A stretch of 59,141 bases of DNA from positions 1-59,141 of the forward strand of contig JALHNB010000044.1 in the NCBI GenBank assembly GCA_022843745.1. Direction: 5' to 3'. Both the position numbers and the translations under genes were made by a program. The notes beneath the pieces are model-generated. The model was not told the DNA's origin, did no database searches, and saw only the letters and a program-made list of their open reading frames with translations. Below are positions 43,909-51,582 of the stretch, one piece after another (the stretch's first letter is position 1; each line of letters opens with the position of its first letter). The DNA comes from Anaerolineae bacterium (GTDB lineage Bacteria > Chloroflexota > Anaerolineae > Aggregatilineales > Phototrophicaceae).

Positions 43909-44693
43909 CACTTATTTTCCTGTCTGCGTCCCAAATAGGCTTCGACGACGTTTTCGTCTGTCGCCACTTGTTCAAAAGTCCCCTCGGCAATTTTTACGCC
44001 GTGATCGAGGGCAATCACACGATCTGAAATGCCGCCCACGACGGTCATGTCATGCTCAATCAGAATTATCGTCAGCCCAGCTTCGTCGCGCAGTTGGCCG
44101 ATCAGCTCGGTGACTTCGAGCGATTCGTTGGGATTCATGCCTGCGGCGGGTTCGTCGAGCAGAAGCAGCTTGGGTTCGGTCATCATCGCGCGGGCAATTT
44201 CCAGGCGGCGACGGTTGGCATAGGACAGGCTGTAGGCGGGTTGGTCGAGGCGGTAGCCCTTCAAACGTTCACCAAAAAACGCGAGTTTTTCCTGCGCCAT
44301 TTCGCGGATACGGGCTTCTTCGCGCCGGAATGATGGCGTGCGTAAAATAATCTCGAACAGGTTGGCGTGAGTGCGCGAATATGCTGCGCTCATCACATTT
44401 TCGATCACGCTCATGTTCAGGAAAAGCCGCAAATTCTGAAAGGTTCGTGCGATACCCAGGCGCGTGATCTGGTGGATTTCGCGACCTAAAAGCGATTGAC
44501 CGTTCAGGAGAATATCGCCTTCGTCTGGCTGATATAGCCCCGTGATGAGGTTCAGCACCGTTGATTTGCCTGCACCGTTGGGGCCGATGAGACTGAGAAT
44601 TTCGCCGGGTGCGACGCTCAATGAAAGGTCATTGACCACTTGCAGACCGCCGAAATGCTTGGAGACGTTTTTGAGTTCGAGTAAATTCATCAT
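43908..44693 (-). CDS. livG: Branched-chain amino acid ABC transporter ATPase LivG
   Basis: 261-residue ABC ATPase: Walker A LIGPNGAGKSTVLN, GIARTFQNLRLFLNMSVIENV, signature YSLSYANRRRLEIARAM, Walker B LLLLDEPAAGMNP and ILIEHDMTVV. The LSYANRR form of the signature is typical of LivG. The start at 44693 follows the livM stop by one base and is preferred to 44732, which would lie inside livM. Confidence 0.93.
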   Translation of the reverse strand: MMNLLELKNVSKHFGGLQVVNDLSLSVAPGEILSLIGPNGAGKSTVLNLITGLYQPDEGDILLNGQSLLGREIHQITRLGIARTFQNLRLFLNMSVIENVMSAAYSRTHANLFEIILRTPSFRREEARIREMAQEKLAFFGERLKGYRLDQPAYSLSYANRRRLEIARAMMTEPKLLLLDEPAAGMNPNESLEVTELIGQLRDEAGLTIILIEHDMTVVGGISDRVIALDHGVKIAEGTFEQVATDENVVEAYLGRRQENK

Positions 44694-44694
44694 T

Positions 44695-46137
44695 TTAAAC
44701 GACTTCCACGCGACGCTCACCCAGGAGGCCATTGGGACGGTAAATCATGAGGACAATCAAGAGTACCCCCACAAACAGCAGCCGAGTGATGCTCGGCTCT
44801 TGTGAGAGGCGGGTTTCCCACACGAAAGACAATAAATATAAGGTCGGTATCAGGGCGATAAAACGAACTCGCATATCCTTGATTCGCGTTACCAGCAGAA
44901 TCATGAGGATGAGCGCACCGAATGCCAGATTGCCAACGGCTTTGGCTTCAATGGGTATGGCTAGCCAATTACGAATGGTATCGACAAATCCCGAACTTGT
45001 GGCTTCCAGCGCTGCGAACGAAGCGGGGGAAAGGGCGACAAGAATTGGCTTGAGGATGAGGCCAAATACGATGACGGATACCAGAAGCGCCACACTTTGC
45101 CAGCGTGGGCGCAGAGTCGCAATCAGCGTGACGATTATCAACAGATAGAAAAGCTGCCCTGCCAGCTCGACATTGCGCAGGATTTCAGGGATAGCGATCA
45201 TCAAAACCGATCCGACGATGACACCAGGCAGGCTGCCCAGGCCACCCAAAACGATGATCGCATAGACGTTAATCAGCAGGGCAATATCGAAATTGCCAGG
45301 AAAGACAGAACCTTGCCACGCTGCGAAAAGTGCTCCGCTGAGTCCGGCTATGGCTGCACCAAGCGCAAAAGCCAGTAATTTAAGCTGGCGCGTGGGCATT
45401 CCCATCGCGTCCGCCGCCAGTTCATCCTCGCGCAAGGAGCGCCATGCACGACCAATCCGTGAATTGTTCAAATGAAAGCCGACGATCAGGATAATCACCA
45501 TGACCGCGAGCAAGACGTAATAATAATCGGTGACGGTATTCGCGGTGAAGCCAAGAATCGAGAATGGGTCGAGGTTGACAATGCCGTTTGGGCCGCCTGT
45601 TAAATTGACGGGTCTTTCGTGACCGGGTAAATTGACGCGCGTCATGCTGGTCATCAGTTGGACGAAAATCTGACCGAAGCCGAGCGTGACAATTGCCAGA
45701 TAATCACCGACCAGACGCAGAGATGGCAGGCCGAGGAGCAGTCCAAATAACAGGCCAATGCCGATGACAATAATGAGAGTCAGCCCAGTTGGCAGGTGAA
45801 CACCGGAAAAATCGGACGACAGGTAAGCATAAACGTAGCCACCAACGCCATAAAATGCCACAAATCCCAGGTCAAGCAAGCCGGCATAGCCGACGACGAG
45901 ATTGAGACCCATCGCCAGAGTTGCCATGAGGGCGATATTGCCGGCGACGCGGATAATGTAGGTGTTGCTAGTCAACATAGGAATCGCAACACCAATGGCA
46001 ATGACCAACGCGAACCATGCCCAGGTTGGCAGTCGCTCACTAATTCCTGCCAATGCACCACGCCAGCCTACTATTCCTGCGCTGCGCTGCTGATAACTGG
46101 CGACCCATTCGTCCTTGCCAATTTTATCTTTGGACAT
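44695..46137 (-). CDS. livM: Branched-chain amino acid ABC transporter permease LivM
   Basis: 480 residues, longer than the usual 320-420. A hydrophilic N-terminus of about 35 residues precedes the permease core (GYAGLLDLGFVAFYGVGGY, RVGDYLAIVTLGFGQI-like segment, RAWRSLREDELAADAMGM coupling loop). Extra hydrophobic segments after about residue 340 form a C-terminal extension before RPNGLLGERRVEVV. It overlaps nothing and sits 4 bp after livH. Confidence 0.9.
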   Translation of the reverse strand: MSKDKIGKDEWVASYQQRSAGIVGWRGALAGISERLPTWAWFALVIAIGVAIPMLTSNTYIIRVAGNIALMATLAMGLNLVVGYAGLLDLGFVAFYGVGGYVYAYLSSDFSGVHLPTGLTLIIVIGIGLLFGLLLGLPSLRLVGDYLAIVTLGFGQIFVQLMTSMTRVNLPGHERPVNLTGGPNGIVNLDPFSILGFTANTVTDYYYVLLAVMVIILIVGFHLNNSRIGRAWRSLREDELAADAMGMPTRQLKLLAFALGAAIAGLSGALFAAWQGSVFPGNFDIALLINVYAIIVLGGLGSLPGVIVGSVLMIAIPEILRNVELAGQLFYLLIIVTLIATLRPRWQSVALLVSVIVFGLILKPILVALSPASFAALEATSSGFVDTIRNWLAIPIEAKAVGNLAFGALILMILLVTRIKDMRVRFIALIPTLYLLSFVWETRLSQEPSITRLLFVGVLLIVLMIYRPNGLLGERRVEVV

Positions 46138-46140
46138 GGC

Positions 46141-47070
46141 CTATACCTTTTGTGGAATGCGTGCGCCGAGCAGACCACGCGGACGGACAAGCAGCACGAT
46201 CACCAGTACGACAAAAGCTATCACATCGCGATAAGTCGGTGAAATAAAACCTACCGCGAAACTTTCGGTCATGCCCAGCAGAAAACCCCCCAGCATCGCG
46301 CCAGGAATATTGCCGATGCCGCCTACCACCGCCGCTGTGAAGCCTTTTAACCCGGCGGTAAAACCCATAAAATGCCAGACGCGGGTAAAAACGATGCCTG
46401 TAAGCACACCCGCTGCCCCGGCCAGGGCACTGCCGATGAAAAAAGTGGCGATGATTACACGGTCAACATCGACACCCATCATCGCGGCTGCCTCGCGGTC
46501 TATGGCGACAGCCCGCATCGCTTTGCCAAGCTTTGTACGCCGTACCAGATATTGGAGAACGATCATCAGGATTATCGTGATGACGATGACCAACGCGCGT
46601 GTCATCGGGAGCCGCGTGTCACCGAAGTCGAAGCCCGCGCCAGGGGGAATGAGCAGTTCAGTTTGATAATTGCGAAATTCTGCCGTTAGCGTGAGTTGGA
46701 CGGCGTTTTGCAGAAAAAATGAAACCCCAAGCGCACTAATCAGCGGCGCGAGACGGGGTGAGTTCCGCAGCGGACGATAGGCAAATTGTTCAATAGCGAC
46801 ACCGAGCAAGCCGCAGCCCAGCATTGCCACGAGCAGCATCAAAATGATAATAAAAACGGGCGTGATCAGCGGTGCGCCTTCAGGGATCAGCGCGACCATA
46901 ACGCCATAGCCGATGAATGCGCCAATCATGTAGACATCACCATGCGCGAAATTGAGCATTTGCAAAACGCCGTAGACCATCGAATAGCCCAGGGCGATGA
47001 GCGCATACACTGCACCTAGTGTCAGGCCATTGATGATTTGCTGAGGGAGCTGGGCGAGAAAAGCATCCAT
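46141..47070 (-). CDS. livH: Branched-chain amino acid ABC transporter permease LivH
   Basis: 309-residue permease: LGAVYALIALGYSMVYGV and NFAHGDVYMIGAF near the N-terminus, coupling loop RAVAIDREAAAMMGVDVDR near 190. Closely related in pattern to the LivH at 68-1012, showing that the window carries two full-type liv systems. It lies 83 bp after livJ, with a strong terminator in between. Confidence 0.92.
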   Translation of the reverse strand: MDAFLAQLPQQIINGLTLGAVYALIALGYSMVYGVLQMLNFAHGDVYMIGAFIGYGVMVALIPEGAPLITPVFIIILMLLVAMLGCGLLGVAIEQFAYRPLRNSPRLAPLISALGVSFFLQNAVQLTLTAEFRNYQTELLIPPGAGFDFGDTRLPMTRALVIVITIILMIVLQYLVRRTKLGKAMRAVAIDREAAAMMGVDVDRVIIATFFIGSALAGAAGVLTGIVFTRVWHFMGFTAGLKGFTAAVVGGIGNIPGAMLGGFLLGMTESFAVGFISPTYRDVIAFVVLVIVLLVRPRGLLGARIPQKV

Positions 47071-47100
47071 AAATTCGTCCGCCGCATCACGCGATTATAA

Positions 47101-47139
47101 AAATAAAGGCGATCAACATAACGGAGATCGCCTTTATTT
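47101..47139 (-). terminator. Strong intrinsic terminator/attenuator between livJ and livH
   Basis: Perfect 14-bp arms (AAATAAAGGCGATC at 47101-47114; GATCGCCTTTATTT at 47126-47139) with an 11-nt loop. On the minus strand the stem runs into TTTATTTTTAT, a proper U-rich tail. Partial termination here would give more livJ than permease mRNA. Confidence 0.75.
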
Positions 47140-47152
47140 ACTCAAGTAAAGT

Positions 47153-48343
47153 TTAGCCTTCTTCGGTGGCTTCTGGGGTGGCTTCCGGCATCATTTCTGG
47201 TCCGGATGGCACGAGGACGAAAGCGTCGCCTACAACCTGGAACATGTAGAACGAAGCACCCAGTACATCGCCATTTTCATCGAACGCAATCGGAATGCCC
47301 AGAACGCTGAGTTCCTGATTGGTGGCGGCAACTTCATCGCGCACTGCTTCACGGCTCAGGTTGCCCGAGTCTGCCGCACGTTGGACTGCTTCCAGAACAA
47401 CCAGGGTCGCAGCATAGGTGGGTGGGCCGAAAGAGGTGAAATTGTCATCATATTGCTCGATATAGCGGTTCATGATGTCGGCAGAAGTGGCGACACCGCG
47501 AACATCGGGTGCGAAGGAAGAAACATAAGCGCCTTCAGTTGCCCCGGCAGAACCCGTGATGAAATCATCAACATTCTGCATACCATCTGCGCCAACGAAA
47601 ATGAGGTCTGAGCCTTGCTCGACAATTTGACGGGCAATCAGAGCACCTTGCGAAGCAATCTGACCAGGGAAGAAAATCGCTTCTGCGCCGCTGGCATCAA
47701 TGAGCGTAACCAATGACGAAAAATCACCATCATCCTGTTGGACTGATTCGCGACCAATGATCTCACCGCCAGCCGCAATAAAGGCTTCTTCAGCCTGATC
47801 GGCCAGACCAACCGCGTAGGAACTCTGGTCATCAATGACGAATAATTTGGTTAAGCCTAGAACATTGTAAATGAAATTGGCATCGCTGGGGCCTTGAACC
47901 GCGTCGGTTGGGACGGTGCGGAAGAAGGTCGTGTTACCCTCGGCTGTCAATGCAGGATCCGTAGCCGAGCCGGAGATGTGCGCCAGACTAGCATCCGCAA
48001 ACATTTGGGCAACCGCAGAAACTTCCTGGCTGCCCGCCGGGCCAACTACGCCATAAACATCGGCATCCGCAATCAGCGACTCAGAAGCGGTGACTGCGAT
48101 AGCGGGATCGAGTTGGGTATCGGCCTCAACCAGCTCAACACTCCAGCCTGTTGCCTCATTAAAATCGGCTACAGCCAGCTTTGCCCAGTTTAATTGTTCC
48201 TGACCGACAGATGCCGCAGGGCCAGTGAATGGGCCGAGAATGCCGATTTTGATGACCGGCGATTGCGCGAAAGCCGGCGCGATAACAAGGCTAAGAACAA
48301 GCAAAAATAGAGGTAGAATCAACATCAACTTACGGGATTTCAA
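47153..48343 (-). CDS. livJ: Branched-chain amino acid ABC transporter substrate-binding protein
   Basis: 396-residue type I periplasmic-binding protein. Signal peptide MLILPLFLLVLSLVIAPAFAQ; mature start IKIGILGPFTGPAASVG is typical. Motifs such as GVVGPAGSQEVSAVAQMFA and FFRTVPTDAVQGP match LivJ-type receptors. A TTG start at 48343 is used, with AAGGAGAGA 8 nt upstream. The tail is short and Glu/Ala/Thr-rich. It leads liv operon 2. Confidence 0.9.
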   Translation of the reverse strand: MKSRKLMLILPLFLLVLSLVIAPAFAQSPVIKIGILGPFTGPAASVGQEQLNWAKLAVADFNEATGWSVELVEADTQLDPAIAVTASESLIADADVYGVVGPAGSQEVSAVAQMFADASLAHISGSATDPALTAEGNTTFFRTVPTDAVQGPSDANFIYNVLGLTKLFVIDDQSSYAVGLADQAEEAFIAAGGEIIGRESVQQDDGDFSSLVTLIDASGAEAIFFPGQIASQGALIARQIVEQGSDLIFVGADGMQNVDDFITGSAGATEGAYVSSFAPDVRGVATSADIMNRYIEQYDDNFTSFGPPTYAATLVVLEAVQRAADSGNLSREAVRDEVAATNQELSVLGIPIAFDENGDVLGASFYMFQVVGDAFVLVPSGPEMMPEATPEATEEG

Positions 48344-48387
48344 GGTTATCTCTCCTTAGTTCAATTTAAATAAATGTATCAGCGGAT

Positions 48388-48414
48388 ATTGTAACAAAGT
48401 CTGAGCTTTGTCAC
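48388..48414 (-). promoter_or_regulatory. livJ promoter -10 with overlapping inverted repeat
   Basis: TACAAT on the minus strand (48393-48388) overlaps an inverted repeat of form GTnACAAAG-N6-CTTTGTnAC at 48391-48414. A -35 is poor. The layout suggests a repressor site over the promoter of liv operon 2. Confidence 0.4.
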
Positions 48415-48432
48415 TATAGCGTCTCGTCGAGC

Positions 48433-48476
48433 ATTCTGCTATTCGCCAGCGCCTCGGCGAATATTCTGCTATTCGC
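48433..48476 (-). repeat. In-frame tandem duplication of the cupin stop region
   Basis: GCGAATAGCAGAAT, containing the TAG stop, occurs at 48476-48463 and again at 48446-48433 (minus strand), 30 bp apart. Read-through of the first TAG would reach the second TAG after ten codons. Confidence 0.6.
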
Positions 48477-48897
48477 TGTTGCGGTCATAGGGGATAATGT
48501 TATCCCATTCGGCTGCGCTGGAACGGGCAACGACAGCGATGACAGGCTCGGTGTCGCTGATGTTAAAGACTTCATGAGGGATACCCGGCTCGATGAAGAT
48601 AAAATCTCCGGCCTCGTTTTCAAGAACCTTTTTGAGTCCAGCACCATATTCATGACGCACATGCCCTTGCAGGATGTAGAGCATCACTTCAAAATCGACA
48701 TGAATGTGAGCATAAGCCACGCCGCCGGGTGGGATGGTGGCGACGTTCATCGACAGCTCTTTTGAGCCGACATTTTTGGCTGACATGCCGATTTTATAGC
48801 GAATGTTATTCCACTCGCGTTTGTTCTGACCCCCGCGAATGACTGCAATGCCCCCACCAAACTCGACATCTTCCTTCAAATCAACCTGATCTGTCAT
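48469..48897 (-). CDS. Cupin-domain protein
   Basis: 142-residue single-domain cupin. Motif 1 reads GGVAYAHIHVDFEVMLYILQG (His-x-His-x3-Glu pattern, key residues H-x-H and E) and motif 2 PGIPHEVFNIS. The start at 48897 follows GGAGGC; thirteen earlier in-frame codons are discarded. Probably a metal-binding sugar isomerase or regulator-like protein. It is 36 bp after the peroxiredoxin gene on the same strand, so they may be co-expressed. Confidence 0.82.
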   Translation of the reverse strand: MTDQVDLKEDVEFGGGIAVIRGGQNKREWNNIRYKIGMSAKNVGSKELSMNVATIPPGGVAYAHIHVDFEVMLYILQGHVRHEYGAGLKKVLENEAGDFIFIEPGIPHEVFNISDTEPVIAVVARSSAAEWDNIIPYDRNSE

Positions 48898-48916
48898 ATT
48901 TTTATTGCCTCCGATA

Positions 48917-48988
48917 GTTCGTATTATTTGCCTCACTCAGCAAGCGTTTGATCGTTCGTGTTATCTGCCTCACCTGCAAGTGCTTTAA
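48917..48988 (-). repeat. Diverged tandem duplication at the peroxiredoxin stop codon
   Basis: Two units of about 35 bp, offset 37 bp (48988-48954 and 48951-48917 on the minus strand). Both contain CTTGC-n3-TGAGGCA-AT-A-ACGAAC with a few changes; the second unit carries the TGA stop. Confidence 0.6.
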
Positions 48989-49442
48989 TATTGCTGATTA
49001 TTCCATCAACTTCTGGTGCGCCCTTTAGGATGATCTCACTGTGACGAATGATGCCCGTTTCATCCATAATAATGATTGCCCGCTTGGTATAGCCTCGTTC
49101 CGCATTATAGACACCATATTGCTGCGCGATTTCTCCTTTTGGATGAAAATCGGCAAGCAACGGGAACGTCAGACCGCCAAGTTTTTCGGCAAAGGCTCCA
49201 TGCGAATATACACTGTCCACACTGATACCCAGAACCTGGGTATTTAACTCCTCAAAGCGGGAAAGATTTTCCTGCAATGATTGGAGTTCATTGCTTCAAG
49301 TACCTGTGAAATCGAGCGGGTAGAACGCGAGAACGACGATTTTGCCACGCAGGTCAGTAAGCTTCAGTGGGCTTTTTCCGGTGCTGGCAGGTAGGTTAAA
49401 GTCTGGTGCGGGTTGCCCCACTGCGATTAATTCTTCGGACAT
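48933..49442 (-). CDS. Peroxiredoxin with in-frame UGA at the catalytic position (probable selenoprotein)
   Basis: 169 codons of an AhpC/TSA (BCP/AhpE-like) peroxiredoxin. Residues 1-48 end in FYPLDFTGT, then UGA at 49298-49296 (residue 49), then [17 protein letters not shown] to the normal C-terminus without a frame change. Peroxiredoxins carry the peroxidatic Cys exactly here (F-T-x-x-C). The family Arg is present in [11 protein letters not shown]. There is no Cys anywhere else, so without Sec the protein could not work. Start 49442 follows GGGGAGAG. Insertion of selenocysteine is the best explanation; a nonsense mutation or a sequencing error (TGC/TGT read as TGA) is the alternative. Predicted role: peroxide reduction in the cytoplasm. 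Confidence 0.75.
49257..49294 (-). promoter_or_regulatory. Hairpins downstream of the UGA, candidate bSECIS
   Basis: Two alternative stems in the mRNA. Stem 1: GCAATGA/TCATTGC, 7 bp, 7-nt loop (49294-49274), one base after the UGA. Stem 2: GCAGGAAA/TTTCCCGC, one mismatch, 3-nt loop (49275-49257), loop 28 nt after the UGA. The distance of stem 2 fits a bacterial SECIS; its loop lacks the usual early G. Confidence 0.35.
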
Positions 49443-49501
49443 ATCTCTCCCCTTTTGGCAAGTTACCCACGAGATGATACACTTTTTCACTTAAACGGCA
49501 A

Positions 49502-49512
49502 GTCTTTAAGAC
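49502..49512. promoter_or_regulatory. Palindrome in the peroxiredoxin-AKR divergent gap
   Basis: GTCTTTAAGAC, a perfect 11-bp palindrome, 18 bp before the AKR start. The 87-bp gap also has a repeated GGCAAGT (49456 and 49497). Possible shared operator. Confidence 0.3.
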
Positions 49513-49529
49513 CATATTTAGAAGACGAT

Positions 49530-50507
49530 ATGAACTATAAAAATCTTGGTCGAACGGGATTAAAAGTCTCGGCAGTAGGCCTGGGCTGTGGGAATTTTGG
49601 CGGAATAGGCAGCGCGCCTGCATTTTTCGGCAAAGGCGAAACCGAAGAAGAAGCTTTTGCGGTCATGGATGTGGCCTGGGATTTAGGGATCAATTTTTTT
49701 GATACGGCAGATGCTTATGGCGGCGGGCGAAGCGAAACCTACATCGGCAACTGGCTCAAAAGCAAGGGCAGTCGGGTGCGCGATCAGCTTATTCTGAGTT
49801 CAAAAGTGTTTAACCCGGTGGGCGATGGGCCGAATGACCAGGGACTCTCGCGCCGTCACGTTATGCGCCAGATTGATGCCAGTTTGAAACGGCTTGGCGC
49901 GGATTATCTCGATATGTACCTGATGCACGAAACCGATCCGACAACGCCGCTGGATGAAACCCTTCGCGCGATGGATGATCTGATTCATATGGGCAAGGTG
50001 CGCTATATTGGCGCATCGCAGATGCCCGCGTGGTTGATGACCAAAGCATTGTGGATCAGTGACAAATACAATCTGCATCGTTTTGAGTGGGTGCAAAATT
50101 CTTACAGTTTGCTGGATCGCGCCGATGAAAAAGAGATGTTTCCGCTGTGTGCCGATCAAGATATCGGCTTTACGCCATTCAGCCCATTAGCAGGTGGCTT
50201 GTTGACCGGGAAATATCAATTAAGCACGGATTATCCGGCGGGGTCGCGTATGACGCTGCGACCAGAGCCGTACTTCAAATTTTGGAATCAAGGGACGTTT
50301 GACGGCCTTGAACGTGTCAAGGCGAAGGCGAATGAGTACGGCATGAGCATGGGCGGGTTGGCGCTGGCATGGGTGATGAGCAGTCCGCATGTCACCGCGC
50401 CGATTGTTGGGCCACGCAAGCCAGATCATTTTCAACCTGTGCGTGAGGCGCTGACATTGAATTTGAGCGCTGAAGAACGGCAAGCTATCGCTGATCTTTT
50501 GGGGTGA
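49530..50507 (+). CDS. Aldo/keto reductase
   Basis: 325-residue TIM-barrel oxidoreductase. The catalytic tetrad is visible: Asp and Tyr in NFFDTADAYGGG, Lys in LILSSKVF, and His in DMYLMHETDP. NADPH-binding end segment: SPHVTAPIVGPRKPDHF. The start at 49530 is preferred to 49455, which lies in the divergent promoter region. Divergent from the peroxiredoxin. It reduces carbonyls of unknown origin, possibly in oxidative stress. Confidence 0.87.
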   Translation: MNYKNLGRTGLKVSAVGLGCGNFGGIGSAPAFFGKGETEEEAFAVMDVAWDLGINFFDTADAYGGGRSETYIGNWLKSKGSRVRDQLILSSKVFNPVGDGPNDQGLSRRHVMRQIDASLKRLGADYLDMYLMHETDPTTPLDETLRAMDDLIHMGKVRYIGASQMPAWLMTKALWISDKYNLHRFEWVQNSYSLLDRADEKEMFPLCADQDIGFTPFSPLAGGLLTGKYQLSTDYPAGSRMTLRPEPYFKFWNQGTFDGLERVKAKANEYGMSMGGLALAWVMSSPHVTAPIVGPRKPDHFQPVREALTLNLSAEERQAIADLLG

Positions 50508-50514
50508 AAATTAC

Positions 50515-50540
50515 GAGCGCATCGCGATGTGCCCCTACAG
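50515..50540 (+). repeat. REP-like palindrome, copy 8
   Basis: GAGCGCATCGCGATGTGCCCCTACAG, a degenerate member of the family between the AKR and cyclodeaminase genes. Confidence 0.6.
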
Positions 50541-50580
50541 AAATATCTTGGGAATGACGATTTTATAGAAGGATTTATCA

Positions 50581-51582
50581 ATGGAAGTCTTGATTATCAA
50601 TCAATCGGAAGTTGCGCAACTGCTGCCGATGGGCGAATGTATGGACATCATGGTGGAAACGCTGGGCGCACTGGCGCAGGGGAACGCGATTTTGCCGCTG
50701 CGTCCGGTGATGTGGCTGCCGGAGCGCGTCGGGGCGCTGGGGATGATGCCTTCCTACCTCGGCAATATCGACGCGATGGGTGTCAAAGTCATCAGCGTGT
50801 TTCCGGGTAATCTCAACACAGAATACGATTCGCATCAGGGCGTGGTGCTGCTGTTTGAGACGAAAAATGGGCGATTGCTGGCGATCATGGATGCTAGTGA
50901 AATCACGGCAATTCGGACGGCGGCAGTAAGCGGTGTGGCGACCAAATTGCTGGCGCGTGAAGATGCTGGTGATCTGGCGATTCTGGGTTCTGGCGTACAG
51001 GCGGTTACTCATCTGAGTGCGATGCTCCATGCCCGAAAAATTCGCCGTGTGCGCGTGTGGAGTCGCGATGGCGATCATGCGCGTCATTTTGCGGAGCGCG
51101 AATCGCAGCGACACGGTATGGCGATTGAAGTTGCTGCAACCGCGCAAGAGGCTGTCAAAAACGCGGATATTATTTGCACGACGACATCATCACCTGAACC
51201 TGTTTTGATGGGGGAGTGGATTGCTGCCGGGGCGCATATCAACGCTGTTGGATCGAGCGTGCCGCATACGCGCGAACTCGATACAGCAGCAGTCGTGAAA
51301 TCGCGGTTGTTTGCGGATCGTCGCGAATCGACTCTCAACGAGGCGGGTGATTTTCTCATACCACGCAAAGAAGGTGCCGTCACAGATGAGCATATCCAGG
51401 GAGAAATTGGCGAAATCATCATCGGAAAAATCGCCGGACGGAAATCTCCCGATGAGGTCACGCTTTTCAAATCGTTGGGGCTATCGGTTGAGGATTTGGG
51501 ATCGGCGCAGCATATTTACACGCAGGCGATTGAAAAAACGATTGGAACCTGGGTTGAGTTAGGGGGCAATCGTCATGCTTAA
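50581..51582 (+). CDS. Ornithine cyclodeaminase/mu-crystallin family protein (EutC-like)
   Basis: 333 residues. The Rossmann motif is LAILGSGVQAVTHL near residue 140; preceding it, MDASEITAIRTAAVSGVATKLLA is the family hallmark. Members are ornithine cyclodeaminase, alanine dehydrogenase or imine reductases. AAGGATT precedes the ATG. It overlaps the next gene by 8 bp. The pairing with a threonine dehydratase-like enzyme resembles eutC-eutB of ectoine degradation, but other ectoine genes are absent here. Confidence 0.82.
   Translation: MEVLIINQSEVAQLLPMGECMDIMVETLGALAQGNAILPLRPVMWLPERVGALGMMPSYLGNIDAMGVKVISVFPGNLNTEYDSHQGVVLLFETKNGRLLAIMDASEITAIRTAAVSGVATKLLAREDAGDLAILGSGVQAVTHLSAMLHARKIRRVRVWSRDGDHARHFAERESQRHGMAIEVAATAQEAVKNADIICTTTSSPEPVLMGEWIAAGAHINAVGSSVPHTRELDTAAVVKSRLFADRRESTLNEAGDFLIPRKEGAVTDEHIQGEIGEIIIGKIAGRKSPDEVTLFKSLGLSVEDLGSAQHIYTQAIEKTIGTWVELGGNRHA

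Noticed and set aside
48933-49442. Frameshift pseudogene.
   Set aside because: The frame does not change across the UGA and no other stop or decay is seen.
49277-49490. Two separate genes (a 64-codon N-terminal piece and a 114-codon piece starting at TTG 49277) instead of one peroxiredoxin.
   Set aside because: Both pieces are in the same frame, join without gap at the catalytic position, and the TTG has no ribosome-binding site; one gene with a recoded UGA explains them better.
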